Assembly (NCBI GenBank): GCA_020284085.1
Contig: JACEVL010000046.1
Span: forward strand, 1-64,000
Source: Aporrectodea caliginosa
Taxonomy: Eukaryota > Annelida > Clitellata > Crassiclitellata > Lumbricidae
Length of the DNA stretch: 64,000 bases
Direction: 5' to 3'
The translations under genes were made by a program, and so were the position numbers. This document shows positions 1 through 12,701 of the stretch, in pieces. The first letter of the stretch is position 1. Each line of letters begins with the position of its first letter. The notes below the pieces were generated by a model that did no database searches, was not told where the DNA came from, and saw only the letters and a list, made by a program, of their open reading frames with translations.

Positions 1-27
1 CAACGTCTCTCTCTCTCTCTCTCTCTG

Positions 28-90
<63 letters not shown>
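1..90. repeat. (CT)n / (TCTG)n microsatellite
   Basis: Simple repeat of CT and TCTG units at the left edge of the window. Nothing suggests a gene. Confidence 0.9.
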
Positions 91-2903
91 CACGGGTTGC
101 CATTTATATCGTTTAACCTTCTTACACGCCATAGAGGGTTGCCATTAACATTATCGAAACCTTAAACATATTAAACATGGACAGCTTAGTCGGGTAAGCA
201 TAAAGGGAAGATGAAACATTTACCGACATGATTGTGTTGGTAACGTTAGCGACCATAGAATTGGATCGACAAATGATACAGGAACTTTTTACTGGTATCC
301 AAATGTAACTGAAATTAATACGACACATTATTAGAAATAATATCCGCCATATCCGTGTGCCCCTATCCACAATATCAGATTCAGCCTATCTAGAGTCGTA
401 CAAGCAATGGAAGCTAACGGCAGAGAAGGCGCAGCCCGCATGTTGATCTATTTTCCTGCAGCCCTCATTCAGGGATAGCATGTAGGCTACTGACAAGCGG
501 CAAGCACAGGCACATAGGAAAATACCTAATCATCCACGACCAGCTACTTTCATGTAGGCCAACTTTTGCAATTGTACAAAATTTCGTAGATTTACATTAG
601 ATTACATCGCATTACGTTTTATAACATTATGCCACATTAGATAGTTATCCGTATGCATGAATAATAATTGGAAATACATTGTATCAGGCTGTCTATATCG
701 TCTCTGCATTTGACACTAAGCCTCTGCCCGATTAATCATTATACTAATAAATTTTAAGTAGTAAGAGTGCCTTGAGATAATCCAAAGAGGAAGATGTAGG
801 CTAAGTACAAATTACTATCGATTTCATTATCTTGGCTTCTGCATATTTGGTTTGCCAGGTAGCCTATTAGCGCCTCAACGCAACGCAATTCCGTTACGTG
901 GAAACTATAATTATGGTCAAATCGACAGTGGTGTTACTATTCCAACAACATGCTGACCTGTAGGTTTAATTTTTGCTGTTGAATAACAATTGAAGCAGAA
1001 GACTAAACCAGCGGTTCCCAAACTTCTCTGCGTCGGGTCCCACTTCTGAATATATTGGCAGTCTCGGTACCCACTGAGTAAAATTAAGCATTTTGTACTA
1101 AAACTTGCTTCGTAAATTGGCATCGAAATATGCGGATTACGTAGGCCTACAGCGTTTAGAAATTGACATATTTAAAGGAAAATAGTTATAGGCCAGTCAT
1201 CGCCAAATGATGTTGCTCTAAAGAAATAATTATATGTTTCTAGAAAACATTTGGCGACCTACTTGCCAGAGCTTTGAGACCAACTTCTAGACTGCGACCA
1301 ACAGTTTGTTAGACGCTTGACTAAAACAATGCGCAGAGGAAACCCAAAGCAAATAATTACTGATCACTCATTCCTTCAGTGCTTGAAAATCATTCGGCTT
1401 TTAACTGTAAATGCAACTGTAAATGAGAATTCAACTGTAAATGAAAATCCATTTTTTACACTGTGTGGTAATTATATTTTACAGATCACGTGACTTTAAT
1501 CAGTGTGGCTTTCCAAGAGACCATTAATACATTCATAACCACCCACAAGTCTTAGAAATGGAATCTTGGTGTCAGGTATAAGATTTTGGGGTACAAGAAG
1601 TCCTGAAGACACATGCTTGCCACTCTGTGGTAATTACATTCCATAACCTATAATTTCAAGTAACATGTTGATTGATCTGCAACAGTTCACATGATCTTGG
1701 AAAGTCGTAGAAAGTTTGCTGTAACTCTTATACTGTGAATCACAACACATAATGACTAATGTTATGTTTGGGAAAGCGCTTTCATGCTTTCACTATAGGA
1801 AAACCACAATCGCTTTGTATTGCTTTCAGTTCCCATAAAACCAATGGCAGACACGCCGGGTCGTCAAGTGACCTTGAACCTCAAATGTAATGTATTGTAA
1901 TTAGTAACTTATATAGCGCCGCCCACAACAGATTTGAAGAAAGAGAGATGTATGAACAGATCCAGATAGAATGGAAACACGTAAAGAGGAGGGGAGGGAA
2001 TTCCACATGGCAGGTCCAATGCAGGCAAATTATCTAGTTTGGGCAACAGTTCAGGTGACCTTGACATTAAAAGTGCAGAGAGGTCAGAGAGAAGCTACAG
2101 AATGAGGAAAGCAAATGATCGTATACTGTTGAGTGTACAGGGTTTTTTATTTGGTGGCCGCTAAAACCATAAAAATTAACAGACATCAAGAAAACCATTC
2201 TGTTAAATAAATAAACAGTTCTTAGAACTGTTTTAAGTGTTTGGATCCGACAACTGAAGACATTTCTTAATCGCAGTTCATTTGGACCTTTAAATTACCT
2301 TGGATTGTGTTAGTCTTCCTAGACCTTGGAACTATTAAAATCAATACTTCGTTTTTTATTGTACCTTATCTATAATCTGAGATATTAGAAATTTCTTTAT
2401 GGTTAAAAATTACCCCACTCCGTCCTCGATACAATGCATCGTTCAATGTCCCCGTCCTACAAATATTAAAAGCACGCTAGAACGATATGCTTGCTGTGCC
2501 CAGCAAAATTAATTTGCATGTCATTAGTATTATGACCCTGCTGCGACCGGCAAAGTTAAACACAGTCAACATAGACAGAAGCATAATTATGCTTGCTGCG
2601 ACCTATATAATATTACGATCCTTCGCCGTATAGGAGTGATGCGTGTAAGCAGCTATTGTGTAGGCCTATTATAACAAACTGGTGTTTTCCTTGTGCTCTT
2701 CCTGTTCCGCTTTCATTTACTTATTCTCTAAACATTGCACTATACTTTTAAGAAATCGAAGGCGTTGTCTTTACATGCAACGAAGTATTATAAACGTTTC
2801 TTTCATAAACTCCGACGTGAACAGTTCTAGATTACACTAAGTATTGGTCTGTGTAATAATACACTGTAAACTTTCATTGACCTACGAAACTAGGCTTTCT
2901 AGC
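91..2903. other. Upstream non-coding region, no gene recognised
   Basis: No convincing ORF or splice-bounded exon was found. The block at 1885-2030, containing a 'TATATAGCGCC' segment, has the look of a repeat end. A short direct repeat of 'AACTGTAAATG' lies at 1400-1445. Two TAGGCCTA palindromes occur near 1142 and 2661. The last 200 bases should hold the promoter of receptor gene 1, but they show little likeness to the block upstream of genes 2-4. Confidence 0.5.
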
Positions 2904-5900
2904 ATGAGGAAAGTGTATTTCATCGTGCATCTTTGTGTGGTGTTGGGTAAGTTTCGACTTACTTTGAATTTCACTGCTAATCTGACATTACTTCACCACG
3001 AAACTGTCTTGGAATTGATTGAGAAGCTACAGTATCCTTAAGTATTAGAATTTCGCTTCGTCGTACAGAAGAGAGCTAGAGAAAAAGTAATCAAAAGTTT
3101 ATATGACTATATTTTAGGCCACTTGAAGTGTAATTGTAGGAATTACGAATAATTATTATTTCTATAGCGCCAATATGGGAGAGATTCATTAAAGTCGTTC
3201 TCGACATAAAATATTAAACAGCGATTGATCAGAATGGTCTTCATGTTCTTTCCGAAAAGAAAAGAATCAGCTGAAGGCCTACTGGTGATCAAATGTTGCC
3301 ATATCCGAATTTGCATATGATGTAATCCTTTCTTAGTGTCTCCTTTCGGTGACCTTATAACTAGAAAAGTAAGAAAAGAGGGCTTCTGGGAGACTCAGAC
3401 GAGGAGGTTCCTGCTTATTGGCCCATGTGCCCTTCGAAGAATCTCTAGAACCAGTACACGAGGCCAATGCATATCAAGACTCGTCATTTACCTCCCAGTT
3501 AACGCTGTAACCAATTCAAACTGTCTGGTAGCAGACACAAGTAGTATATAATAGTACATCTTCTAATTGTAACCTTTAATCACAGCTCACACCTAACAAT
3601 GCACTGTGCTTTATAGCTTACGATTTTACTCGGATCCATCCTACGTGTAATAATTCGTTTATTTCAGGGGACTGTCAGCTGATACGCGCCCCATCAAACA
3701 CTGCATTGATCGTCGGCCAAAGACTTGAACTGATTTGTCATCCGGACATCAACTACGTAGTGCGAGAATGGGCAAGTCAAACGCCATCAAGCTCCAACGT
3801 GAATAAGATCTATACAGGTTGGAGTAAGCCGATGATTTTTGGGAGCCAGCGTTTCGGATACATCAAAGATAACAATGCTATTATACTTTACCTAAACTCA
3901 ACAGAACTAAATGACGCTGGAACCTACGACTGTTCTGTTCAACTAGGAACGAAACAACTTGACCACTACAGTGCCCAGTTGATTGTCCTAGGTAAGTTCA
4001 GATCTTTTTTATTCTTCGCACATTTTTGGGTTGATGTTAACGACTTTGGCTCCGATATAATCATTGACACAGGATGATGCCGGGATTTTTAGATATAGTG
4101 TACAGCAGCAAACAAGATTCCACAGCGCCAAGCCTGATTGTGTTTGGTAATGATTCATCTAATTAATTTTATGAGAGTAAGATGCTGAGTAAATTGTATG
4201 GATATTAAGCAGGTATGAGGCACACACACAATTTCAGCACGTACTTCTGTCTTGCATAGCTTCCTAATTTGTTAATGCCATTTGAATATCCTGTTAACCA
4301 ATTTGTGGCTCAACTGTCTGTATGCTTTTCCATAGTGACATAACCAATATGCTACTCATACTTGCCTATTATAGCTGTCAGCGCAACTAGGATGGAACAC
4401 AATCATGTATGGATGCGATGCACTGACAACATTAGAAGTGATATGCTCCTATTATGGAATGGAGACAACATTCAGGTTATGTAGAAAAGTAGAGGTCGAG
4501 AGATTACAGACTTGGCTCATGCTCATACTGGTTTCTCAAACACAACTCTCGCTTCTAAATTGACCATTGTTTTAACCCTTAGGACCATGGCAAAACAGCA
4601 TGGCGCTATTGCATACACTTTTCCAAGTCGTGGACGAATCTCAAACTGCAAGAAATGGAACCTATGAATCTGTGTCCACTAGCTGCTTTACTTTGATTTA
4701 AAACCGCTAATACTTTATAGAAAATGGTGCCTGAACAATTATTATGTCTTTATGAAAAGCGTGTCTTAAACACTCTCAGCTTGGCATATTTCCGGGTCGC
4801 CGAGAGGGAAGGCAATGGAATCAGAGATCCAGCGGAACTCTTTAAAAATTATAACTTTGAAATCCGATTCTGAGAATGGCCATAATCAACGTAAAGGCAT
4901 TCGCATCTGGTCACTCTGTTATTTATTGCGCTAGGATTTTGCAAACGCTCGATGAAGTTCGGTAGGCCACGAGGATTCATTTCGAAATGATTTTTCTTTA
5001 GAGGCAGAACCATTCTGCGAGGAGGTCATGCCTACTGACTACACCTTGGAAGAAGGCAGCGTTGTTCGGATGAATTGCAGGCTTAGCTTCAGAGGGAATT
5101 TGGCCCCAACTATGGTGTGGAAACAACACAGAGGAGATGGAGAAATAGATGATCGTGATCGTGATCTAACAGGAATGGTTGAAACCACAGTCATTTCAGA
5201 TACTAAAATAACTTCAACATTGTCTATAGTCATCAATGCAACCTACAACGCAACCTTTTTCAGTTGTAAAACCTATTTCCAATGGGACAACACAAGCAGC
5301 CTAAACTCCACAGCTACAAACGCACCAGAGTACAGCTACAAATGGAATTCATCCGTCATCGTTGTCTCAGCCACGACCTTCGTTCAGAAAGAGACGACAA
5401 TGGTTTCTGATTCTACGTCAGTCTTCACATCATATGCAGAGAATGGATTGTGTAAGAACATTTTTTGGGCGGCTAAATAACTTTTTCTCACAATTTACAG
5501 TAGTCAAGTAACACTTATATATCACTTACGTAACAAGTCGTATCTGTTCTTGTAAGCCTACTGTCTGCTCAACCGAGAGAGAGCGAGAGAGAGACAGAGA
5601 GACAGAGAGACAGACAGAGACAGACAGACAGAGACAGAGACAGACAGACAGAGACAGAGACAGACAGACAGATTGACCGAGACAGAGACAGAGAAAGAGA
5701 GAGATACAGAGAGACACAGAGAGAGACAGAGAGACAGAGAGAGACAGAGAGACAGAGAGAGACAGGGAGAGACAGAGAGAGAGACAGAGACAGATAGAGA
5801 GAGAGAGAGAGACAGAGAGAGAGAGAAGAAGAGAAGAAGAGAAGGAGAGAAGGAGAAAGCTAGACAAGAATAATAGAGAGACATACAAACAGAATGAAAA

Positions 5901-6900
5901 GATGAAGTGTTTATCGATAGTTTTTGGCAGAGAATAACATTTAATTTTATCTCTAACAAAGATTTATTAGCAACAGCTGATTTCATAATAATATTATTAT
6001 TAGTTTTACCATGTAAGGTAGTAGGCTAATAGTTTGACTAGTATTTTGATACTTTGTGGCAGTGGCTAGAGATCACTTCAGGGCCTCCTTCTTCTCACTT
6101 TGTCCCGCAACATGGCTATACAAAGTTCATGTTTTTATCTTCAGGGTTAACAACAGTAAATTCGTGTATTTGTGCTCTGTCGATTTGCGTTGGTATTGTG
6201 ACAATCTCAATCTGTATCGCTTACAGGAGAAAGTTAAAATCAGGTGCAGTAATCCTCTTGCATCTATAAGTTGTGATATGTCGCATTGTATCATAAGACT
6301 TTAAGTGATATTTGTAGATAATCATTATGGTTACCAGTTCGCTTTATGGTGCTTCAACAGAGACGGTGATTTTTCTAGCTTTCAACGCATGATCTACGAA
6401 TGAGATTATGAGTTCATGTTTTCATGTATACAAGGATTTAATCGTAGGTCTACTTTCAGTTCTGCTTCGTTTGATTTTTGGATGGAAATGCATGTAACAT
6501 GTTGCACAAAGGATAGGCTTCTTTAACTGAATTGCATCACATAGACCAATCCACAACCAAGTTAATAAGTTATCACATTTACAAATTCATAGTCGTTGCA
6601 TTTGCCAATTCACAATTGTCTTATTGCATTTAACTATTTTACCACGTCAACAGGTTTTGTTGGTCCATTTGAAATCACTTTCAAGCAACTAATACAAACT
6701 AAAATCTAATGAAATTCTATCTACATGTAAAAAAAATTCACCAGTTGGTAAAATGTGGTGCCTATGCGGTTAAAACAGGTTCAACTGAGAAGGCAGAAGA
6801 AACCACAGCTGACTCGAATCCAAGTCAAACCATTAATGAAAATCCCACAATCGGCCACTCTAAGGCAGCAACACATTTGGAGTTAACGTCTTTGACCTAA
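2904..6900 (+). CDS. Ig-superfamily receptor gene 1 (V + Ig + TM, short tail)
   Basis: Predicted exons are 2904-2946 (signal, MRKVYFIVHLCVVL), 3668-3991 (V-like Ig), 5002-5451 (second Ig plus stalk), 6145-6243 (TM) and 6779-6900 (tail). All join in phase 1 with GT/AG borders and sum to 346 codons with the stop. The V domain has the B-strand Cys (LICHP), the Trp of strand C (REW) and the F-strand DAGTYDC. Domain 2 has MNC...FSC, with N-glycosylation sequons NAT, NTS and NSS. The TM exon gives a helix ending in the basic anchor RRKLKS. The tail ends at TAA 6898-6900, where genes 2 and 3 read CAA, so it has no tyrosine. This is a type I cell-surface recognition receptor by architecture; the ligand is unknown. 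The premature stop could mean a short-tail receptor or early decay. Confidence 0.8.
4381..4595 (+). pseudogene. Relic Ig exon between V and Ig2 of gene 1
   Basis: Intron sequence here still encodes fragments matching the second Ig exon of this family: APIMEWRQHSGY (compare [11 protein letters not shown]) and, in a shifted frame, NTTLASKLTIVL (compare ITSTLSIVI). Frames are broken and no splice sites were recognised. It reads as a dead middle Ig exon, implying an ancestor with three Ig domains. A matching relic lies at 36390-36555 in gene 3. Confidence 0.7.
5575..5860. repeat. (GAGACA)n-type microsatellite in intron 3 of gene 1
   Basis: About 290 bp of GA/GACA repeats. Open frames here on both strands (Arg/Glu-rich, or Ser/Leu-rich on the other strand) are products of the repeat, not genes. 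Confidence 0.95.
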
Positions 6901-6999
6901 GCATCACAGTCAGTCTACACAAGAATCGACATGACTGGTAGGATGCTGACCATGCCAAGAACCCCATCACCTGTCTATGAAGATATGACGGATAAATAA
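6901..6999 (+). pseudogene. Untranslated remainder of the gene 1 tail
   Basis: The frame stays open for 32 more codons after the TAA at 6898 and ends at 6997-6999. It would read ASQSVYTRIDM...SPVYEDMTDK. This matches the functional tail of gene 3, including the ITIM-like SVYTRI and the YEDM tyrosine, so one C-to-T change at the CAA codon explains the loss. Confidence 0.75.
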
Positions 7000-7454
7000 A
7001 TGCCAGCAGCTAACCTGTTTTCCTTTTACGTAGTTGAATACCTTGATAATTATAATTATTTGTTAATCAGATAAGCCGGTCATACCGCCATTTGAGAACA
7101 TCATAAACTAAAATAGTTTCCTGCTTGTGTACAAACATTTTTTATTGCAGAGCAAAGCATTAAAACAATTGACAATGTAACTATTAATAATATTAAAAAC
7201 TTCAAAGACACGTTCACTCGTTCAGGTATTATCAAACAGACAAAATATACAGTACATTCACACAGCAAGTCGAAGCATAACATTGAATATATAACAGGTA
7301 TCCAAGCTAAGCTTTGCGGTTTGGACACGTGTGTGCAATTAGTTCAAATGTTAAAGAAGTGCCGTATTATGTATGACCAGTATGTTGCTCTAATTGTATA
7401 ACATAGCCATTAGTATATATTTACGTAGCACCTTTAGCCATTAACTAAGCAACA
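7000..7454 (+). other. Conserved 3' flank of receptor genes
   Basis: Non-coding. Closely similar sequence follows the tail exon of gene 2 (20901-21390) and gene 3 (43931-44380), with landmarks such as 'TTGCAGAGCAAA' and 'TTAATTAAGCAAC'. It probably holds the 3' untranslated region, and it marks the duplicated unit. Confidence 0.6.
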
Positions 7455-8400
7455 ATGTGGCTAGGCACGCACATGCAGTTCGCCAAGATTGGCCTGGAGG
7501 CCCTTGGCCAGGACTTTCCGCAGTTTGCCTTCTCTGTCCAGGACCTTGGTTTCACATTGGATGAAAAACTAACCTTCACGTTGCATATCCACCGGTTTAC
7601 GTTCAAAACCGCAATCCAAAACAGCAGTCGTTGTTACATCGCGATCACAAAATAGCAATGTAAAAAACAGCGAGTGCATAAAATAGCGATCATAAATAAA
7701 ACAGCAATGTCCATGACAACTGTCATCAATCCAACTTTCATTTACGTAAGTATTATTTTCATCAATCCAACTTCCATTCAAACAACCCTTATTGGTCACA
7801 TCCCAAGATTCGGCCATCAATCCAACTTCTATATAAGCAAATAAATTTTATCATCAATCCAACTTTTACTTAAGCAAGAATTATTTTCGTCGATCCAACT
7901 TCTATTCAAGCAAAAATATAATCAAACAAACTTCCACTTAAGCAATAATTACAATGGGCAAATAAGCTAGAAATCTAAAACGACTTGTGGTAAAAGAAAC
8001 TTCATGTACAAACTATGCCGCGATTGTTACTAACAGCAGCTGCGTCAGCCTAGAGTGGTCTTCCGTTCCTTAACCTTTAATGATTCCTATACGCCTATCC
8101 ACTCCTTTGTTGTTTCCCGTCGGGCTTATTGCAGCGCCCTCTATTTGGGTCTTCCGGCGGCTTTGGTTGAGTGTTTGGATCGGGTCAAGCGCACGGCGGC
8201 ACGCCTTATTGGTCAAGATTCCGCAATGTCACTGATTGCACGCGGGATGTCTTGCATTGGTTCCCTTTCCCGCAGCGAATCACTTACCGGATCTCTGCCT
8301 TGGTTTGACGTTGCATCTCGGATGTGCCCGCTTTTTGCATACAGGAGTTCTGCTGCTCCAGCCTGAGTGTCCAGCACGCATTCCAGATCTTCGTCTTATT
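7455..8400 (+). pseudogene. Decayed LINE reverse-transcriptase fragment
   Basis: Translations such as FSVQDLGFTLDEKLTF and, further on, SALYLGLPAALVECLDRVKRTAARLIG match the region downstream of the reverse-transcriptase active site in CR1/jockey-type LINEs. The frame is broken and about 430 bp of other sequence (roughly 7590-8030) has been inserted. The same relic, without the insert, lies at 44385-44960 after gene 3. It is absent at the equivalent site after gene 2. Confidence 0.75.
7720..7965. repeat. Degenerate minisatellite (TCATCAATCCAACTTCYATT)
   Basis: Five to six imperfect copies of a roughly 36-bp unit with the core CATCAATCCAACTTC followed by 'AAGCAA'. Related copies occur at 28785-28860 and inside the TIR element at 52654-53123, so the unit belongs to a dispersed repeat family. 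Confidence 0.75.
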
Positions 8401-8582
8401 GGTAAGACAACAACATGCACAGATATAGGCCTACAGTAACCTGAGGTTATGCAGCATTCTCATAACCATAACGAAACGACCAATGGCCAATTTCACAATG
8501 TGCAGGATGTCTCTATGAAGACAACACAAGGAGTATTAGTATTATAGAGCATATATAATTGCCATTATATATTGACCAGGCA

Positions 8583-8720
8583 TCAATCGAAGGCGCTGAG
8601 CAACTGTGAGTAAAAGACTTGCTCAAGGGCCCTAGATAGTCTCAGAGGAAGAGGTTCGAACCCGTTCGTTCCGCGTACAAGGCGATAACCAATCTTGTAC
8701 AGTGGGCCACAGTCTAGTGC
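8583..8720 (-). mobile_element. tRNA-derived SINE, copy A
   Basis: On the minus strand there is a pol III B-box-like GGGTTCGAACC followed by 'CCCTTGAGCAAGTCTTTTAC'. The same body is found at 15078-15300 (plus strand) and in the flanks of genes 2 and 3. It holds the same relative position in three duplicated units, so it was present before the duplications. Confidence 0.7.
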
Positions 8721-9639
8721 GTCAAATGTCCACCTGGCGAATATCCACTTAGTATATTTTTCACACAATGATAACAGTTACGACCACATTACTTTATGCT
8801 ACACCATCTATAGATACTTTATTTAGTGGATAATCCGTTATCAAATTTCCATTCTGATCAACTCCCAGAAGTTTACCTGACTAGTAAACTTTACAAACGC
8901 TTGCCCTAGGAGGGCCTTGGTATCACCTGACTGTCCTATAACTATTTATTTATTTATTTATTTATTTATCTAACACTTATTTCTATTGTAACTGGCTGTG
9001 GTCTGTCAACCTGTCAGAAAATCAAACAAATATCTGGTGAATTCTATAAAATCTAGGTAGAGGATCTACATAAATATATTTTTTATTATCTAATTAGATA
9101 TTTTTTTATTTGCTATTTCTTAGTTTTATGCTTTTCATTCCTAATTATTTATTCTAGCCGTTTATTTCTGCTACATGTTCTCCTTGGTTAGGGGATCAAC
9201 TACCTCTTCAAAATAAAACTAAAGAATGAGACGATAATATTATATTCATCTACTAACACATCGAAATCTGAATATTTCTCGGTAACAACGAAGAGTTGGC
9301 TAGTTTGTTTACAAAAGCCAACACGTTCATAGAATAATTTTTTTAAATCTCATCTTCACATAAATAATATGAATGGCTTAAGAACACATGTGCTTCGAGG
9401 TTATACTAAAAATGAAGAACTCTCAGCATTATGCCTTATCGATCAGTTAAATGTTGTTAGTTTAAATGTTTTTCAAATAATTATGACAAAGAGCAGCTAC
9501 CGGTATGCAATAATTTTAAACGGTCGCTGACAAAATTACCAGTTCAAGTGTCATTTATTCAAATTATATAAATGAACAACTATTATAATTATCAATAATT
9601 AATCGCCAGAAAAACCTGGTCTTAGAAAAATGATCATTC
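8721..9639. other. Spacer between genes 1 and 2
   Basis: No gene seen. It contains a (TTTA)n run near 8945 and AT-rich sequence that aligns with the spacers upstream of genes 3 and 4. Confidence 0.6.
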
Positions 9640-9944
9640 AAACATAAAACGGAGGATATGATGTTAAACAAACATGTTTCATGCTCTAAGCATCTAAGGC
9701 CAAGCGAGCTGAGCCTCTGAAATCCGCTTTCGCTAAGGTAGGCGATATAATTAGAGTCTCACTCTGTGGTATCAAAACAATGCATTGTGGTCCGACCAAG
9801 CCTAACGCGGATCTGACGTAAAGTCAAGTAGCACTAAGCCTTCATATGAATGACACGAAGAAGTTTAGTTTAGTTTCCTTTCACTTGACTTAGTAATGAA
9901 CACTGAGCCGGAATCGTAGACATTAAGAGATTGGTTTCGTTAAG
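9640..9944 (+). promoter_or_regulatory. Conserved promoter-proximal block of gene 2
   Basis: About 300 bp directly upstream of the signal-exon ATG is conserved in genes 2, 3 and 4 (29580-29837 and 46210-46474). Shared pieces include 'AGGTAGGCGATATA', 'TATCAAAACA' and the leader 'GATTTCGTTAAGATG'. Conservation just upstream of three paralogous start codons suggests promoter and 5' leader. No TATA box can be assigned with confidence. Confidence 0.5.
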
Positions 9945-12500
9945 ATGTGGAAATTACTTTTCCTCGTTCATCTTTATGTCATTAACGGTAAGATTTGGCG
10001 CATTTTGTCTCTACTTATTCAATTATATTTCATAATTAATTATACACTGACTTGGAAGTTATTTACAAACTGGCGACACTGTATCTTTTAACCAGTAGGC
10101 TAGATCACTGCCTTTGTATTCGTCCGCCTTGGTCTATAGACAGTCAGTTTTCGCAGGCTGTATGCGTTGGCCGTAGCCTGCAGCTTACAAGAGCTGTAGT
10201 TTGACCTAGCTAATTAGCTCCAGAATTTTATTTTGTACTGCTTCAATTGTATCACTCCAATTTGCATCAATAGGCGCCGAAGCCGTTTCGTTGGCAACCT
10301 GACTGACTTTAGAAGGAACTAAAATCTCTAAAAACGAGAAATTTGATTAACTTTAAGTTAGCAAAGGTCTAGGTTCAACCTTATGAATTTTCTGAATGAT
10401 TTGTGAGTGACTTGTTGCAGATCTGTGGCTGTCACTTCACATTTCGCTCTGTTAAAGACGAGGCCCAGGTCTGCACATTCTGCCTCCAAAGAATCTATGT
10501 CTGTCTCAACCGTGGATGATGGTCCACCCAAGGATATGTCGTCTAAATATCCGAAGGCTAGAGGAGAAGTCAACTTGAGGAGGGCAGGTTGAAGAGGTAG
10601 ACAGAACAACAGAGGGCCCAGCGGATCGCCCTGCTGTGGGCCAACCATCGACAGTATTGTGTATTTGCCAAACTTGAGCTGAGATGTTTCTGCGTAAGCC
10701 AGATGGCAGTAAGGCGCAATCTCTGGCAGAAGAGTGTTGACAGATGATATCATACGATCTCGATAAAGACTGTTGAAAGCGTTTGATATGTCGAGCTTTA
10801 CAAAGACGGCGTTCGAGTCCAGATCTGCCAAAAATCGACGTGAAGCATGAACTGCAGCCTCTGCTCCTCCTGAAATGCCCACAACTAGTTGTCTTGGTGA
10901 CAGGTATGATAATATTGTGGGTACTGAGTAAGAGTTGGCACCCTTGGAGGCCAGTCTGCGCCATAGGTATCCTATTACAATGGGACGCAGGCCACCTGTC
11001 TTCTTCCTGAGAGCGAACAGCGTGCCACCGAACAAGATCGATCTGATTTCTTGAGGGCAGATGCCTTTCAGCAGTAAGTTGATTAATGCTGTGACTGCAG
11101 AGACGAGAGTTTGGCCGGCATCGGCGGATTTGATCATTTCCAGAAGGTGCTGTGGCCGCAGTCCGTCCGGGCCACCCGATGAACCAGCTGGAAATGTACG
11201 GATGAGGTCACGCAGCTCTGACTCCGCCAGTTGGATTGGCTGAGTAAGAGGTGGAGGCGGAGCAGTCGGGCGGTCCAGTGGAGGGACCGGATGCTTAGAT
11301 TGTAGTTCGGTGAATGTTTGACCGCAGATCATGGCCGGAGTTTCACCCGAGCAGAGTATCCTTGCAGCCGCCTTGATATTGCCATCTTCGAGCTTGGCCG
11401 AGACTGCTGCCGCAATAGACTGATCGCTGCCGTAGTTCTTGTTGTTACCCGCCTGGCGAAGCTGTTCTTCACCTCCGAATATTGCTTCCGCCTTGGTGCG
11501 CCAAGTGTCAAAAAACTCTGTGGTCCTTTTCTTAATGATGGAGGTCAGGTTATGACGCTTGCCTCCGTGTCTTGGCTGTTCCAGTATTACTGCGCCGAAG
11601 CTCAGCAGGCATCTCCAGTTGTCCAGTTGCATTTGATCTGATGTGAGCTGGTTGATAATGCTTGTTAAGAGTAGACCCGTACAGTTTCTGGCACCTTTAG
11701 GAATGTGACGCATGAGTTTGAACTGTAAAGAAGGGTGTTTTGAATAGTCAATGGTAGGCGCTGCTTTGCATTTGACATTGGCTGTTCCATCTGTTTGACA
11801 CACGTTTGGTTCATGAATTACTTGCGTTAGGACATTAGCCATTCCCTCTGTTTGATTCATGTTTGGGTTTGTGTTCCTTGTTGTGGTGGGTTGAGGCGAC
11901 TTGCTCGTGACCAGGTCCGGTTGGCTTTCGGCCAGTGGTGGTTTATTGGAGCCCGGACAAGTATCCGCCCTTGATCCGTGTAAGTGGACTCTGCCATCCT
12001 TGAGATGAAGTTGCCTAGAGACATGGCAGACACTGCATGTGCCCCTCGCCTTCTGCGAGGAACCGGAGGTTGAGACTTTTCTTGGAGTACGGGGATCTGC
12101 GGCGTTCATATGGGCGAAGTAAGATAGACGTCCGGTCAAACGGCGAAGAATATCAAGCACGAAGGGCAGGCGCCGTGGCCTAAAACCCGTGATACCGAGA
12201 TTTCAGCGCGCCTGCGGCCGATTCTCGTATCTAGGTCAGCGGTGGGCGTCACCGCGTTCAGTTCATTCGACTCAAAGTGACTAAAAGAACGAAAAGAACA
12301 ATCTCCAAATGTCGTTATACAAACCCAAACCCTGAAAGCTTGCACTTGACTCACGGACGACACTGTCGTCTAGAGAGAAAACACTAAGTCTTAAAAGCCT
12401 AAATAAAACCACTATGTTGACAATTTTCTAAAGATAGCTGCCATCTTGGATGAGGGCCGTTCCAGAATCATATAGCCTTTGTGGCTATTCCCATTATTAA

Positions 12501-12546
<46 letters not shown>

Positions 12547-12617
12547 TTTTTTTTTTTTTTTTTTAAATTGTTAAAGTGGTTAATTGTTTCATACCAGAGA
12601 GTTAATTGCTAAAGGTG

Positions 12618-12701
<84 letters not shown>

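Noticed and set aside
5526..5986. Ser/Leu-rich and Arg/Glu-rich ORFs in the GAGACA array (likewise 36527-36889)
   Set aside because: Microsatellite products on both strands.
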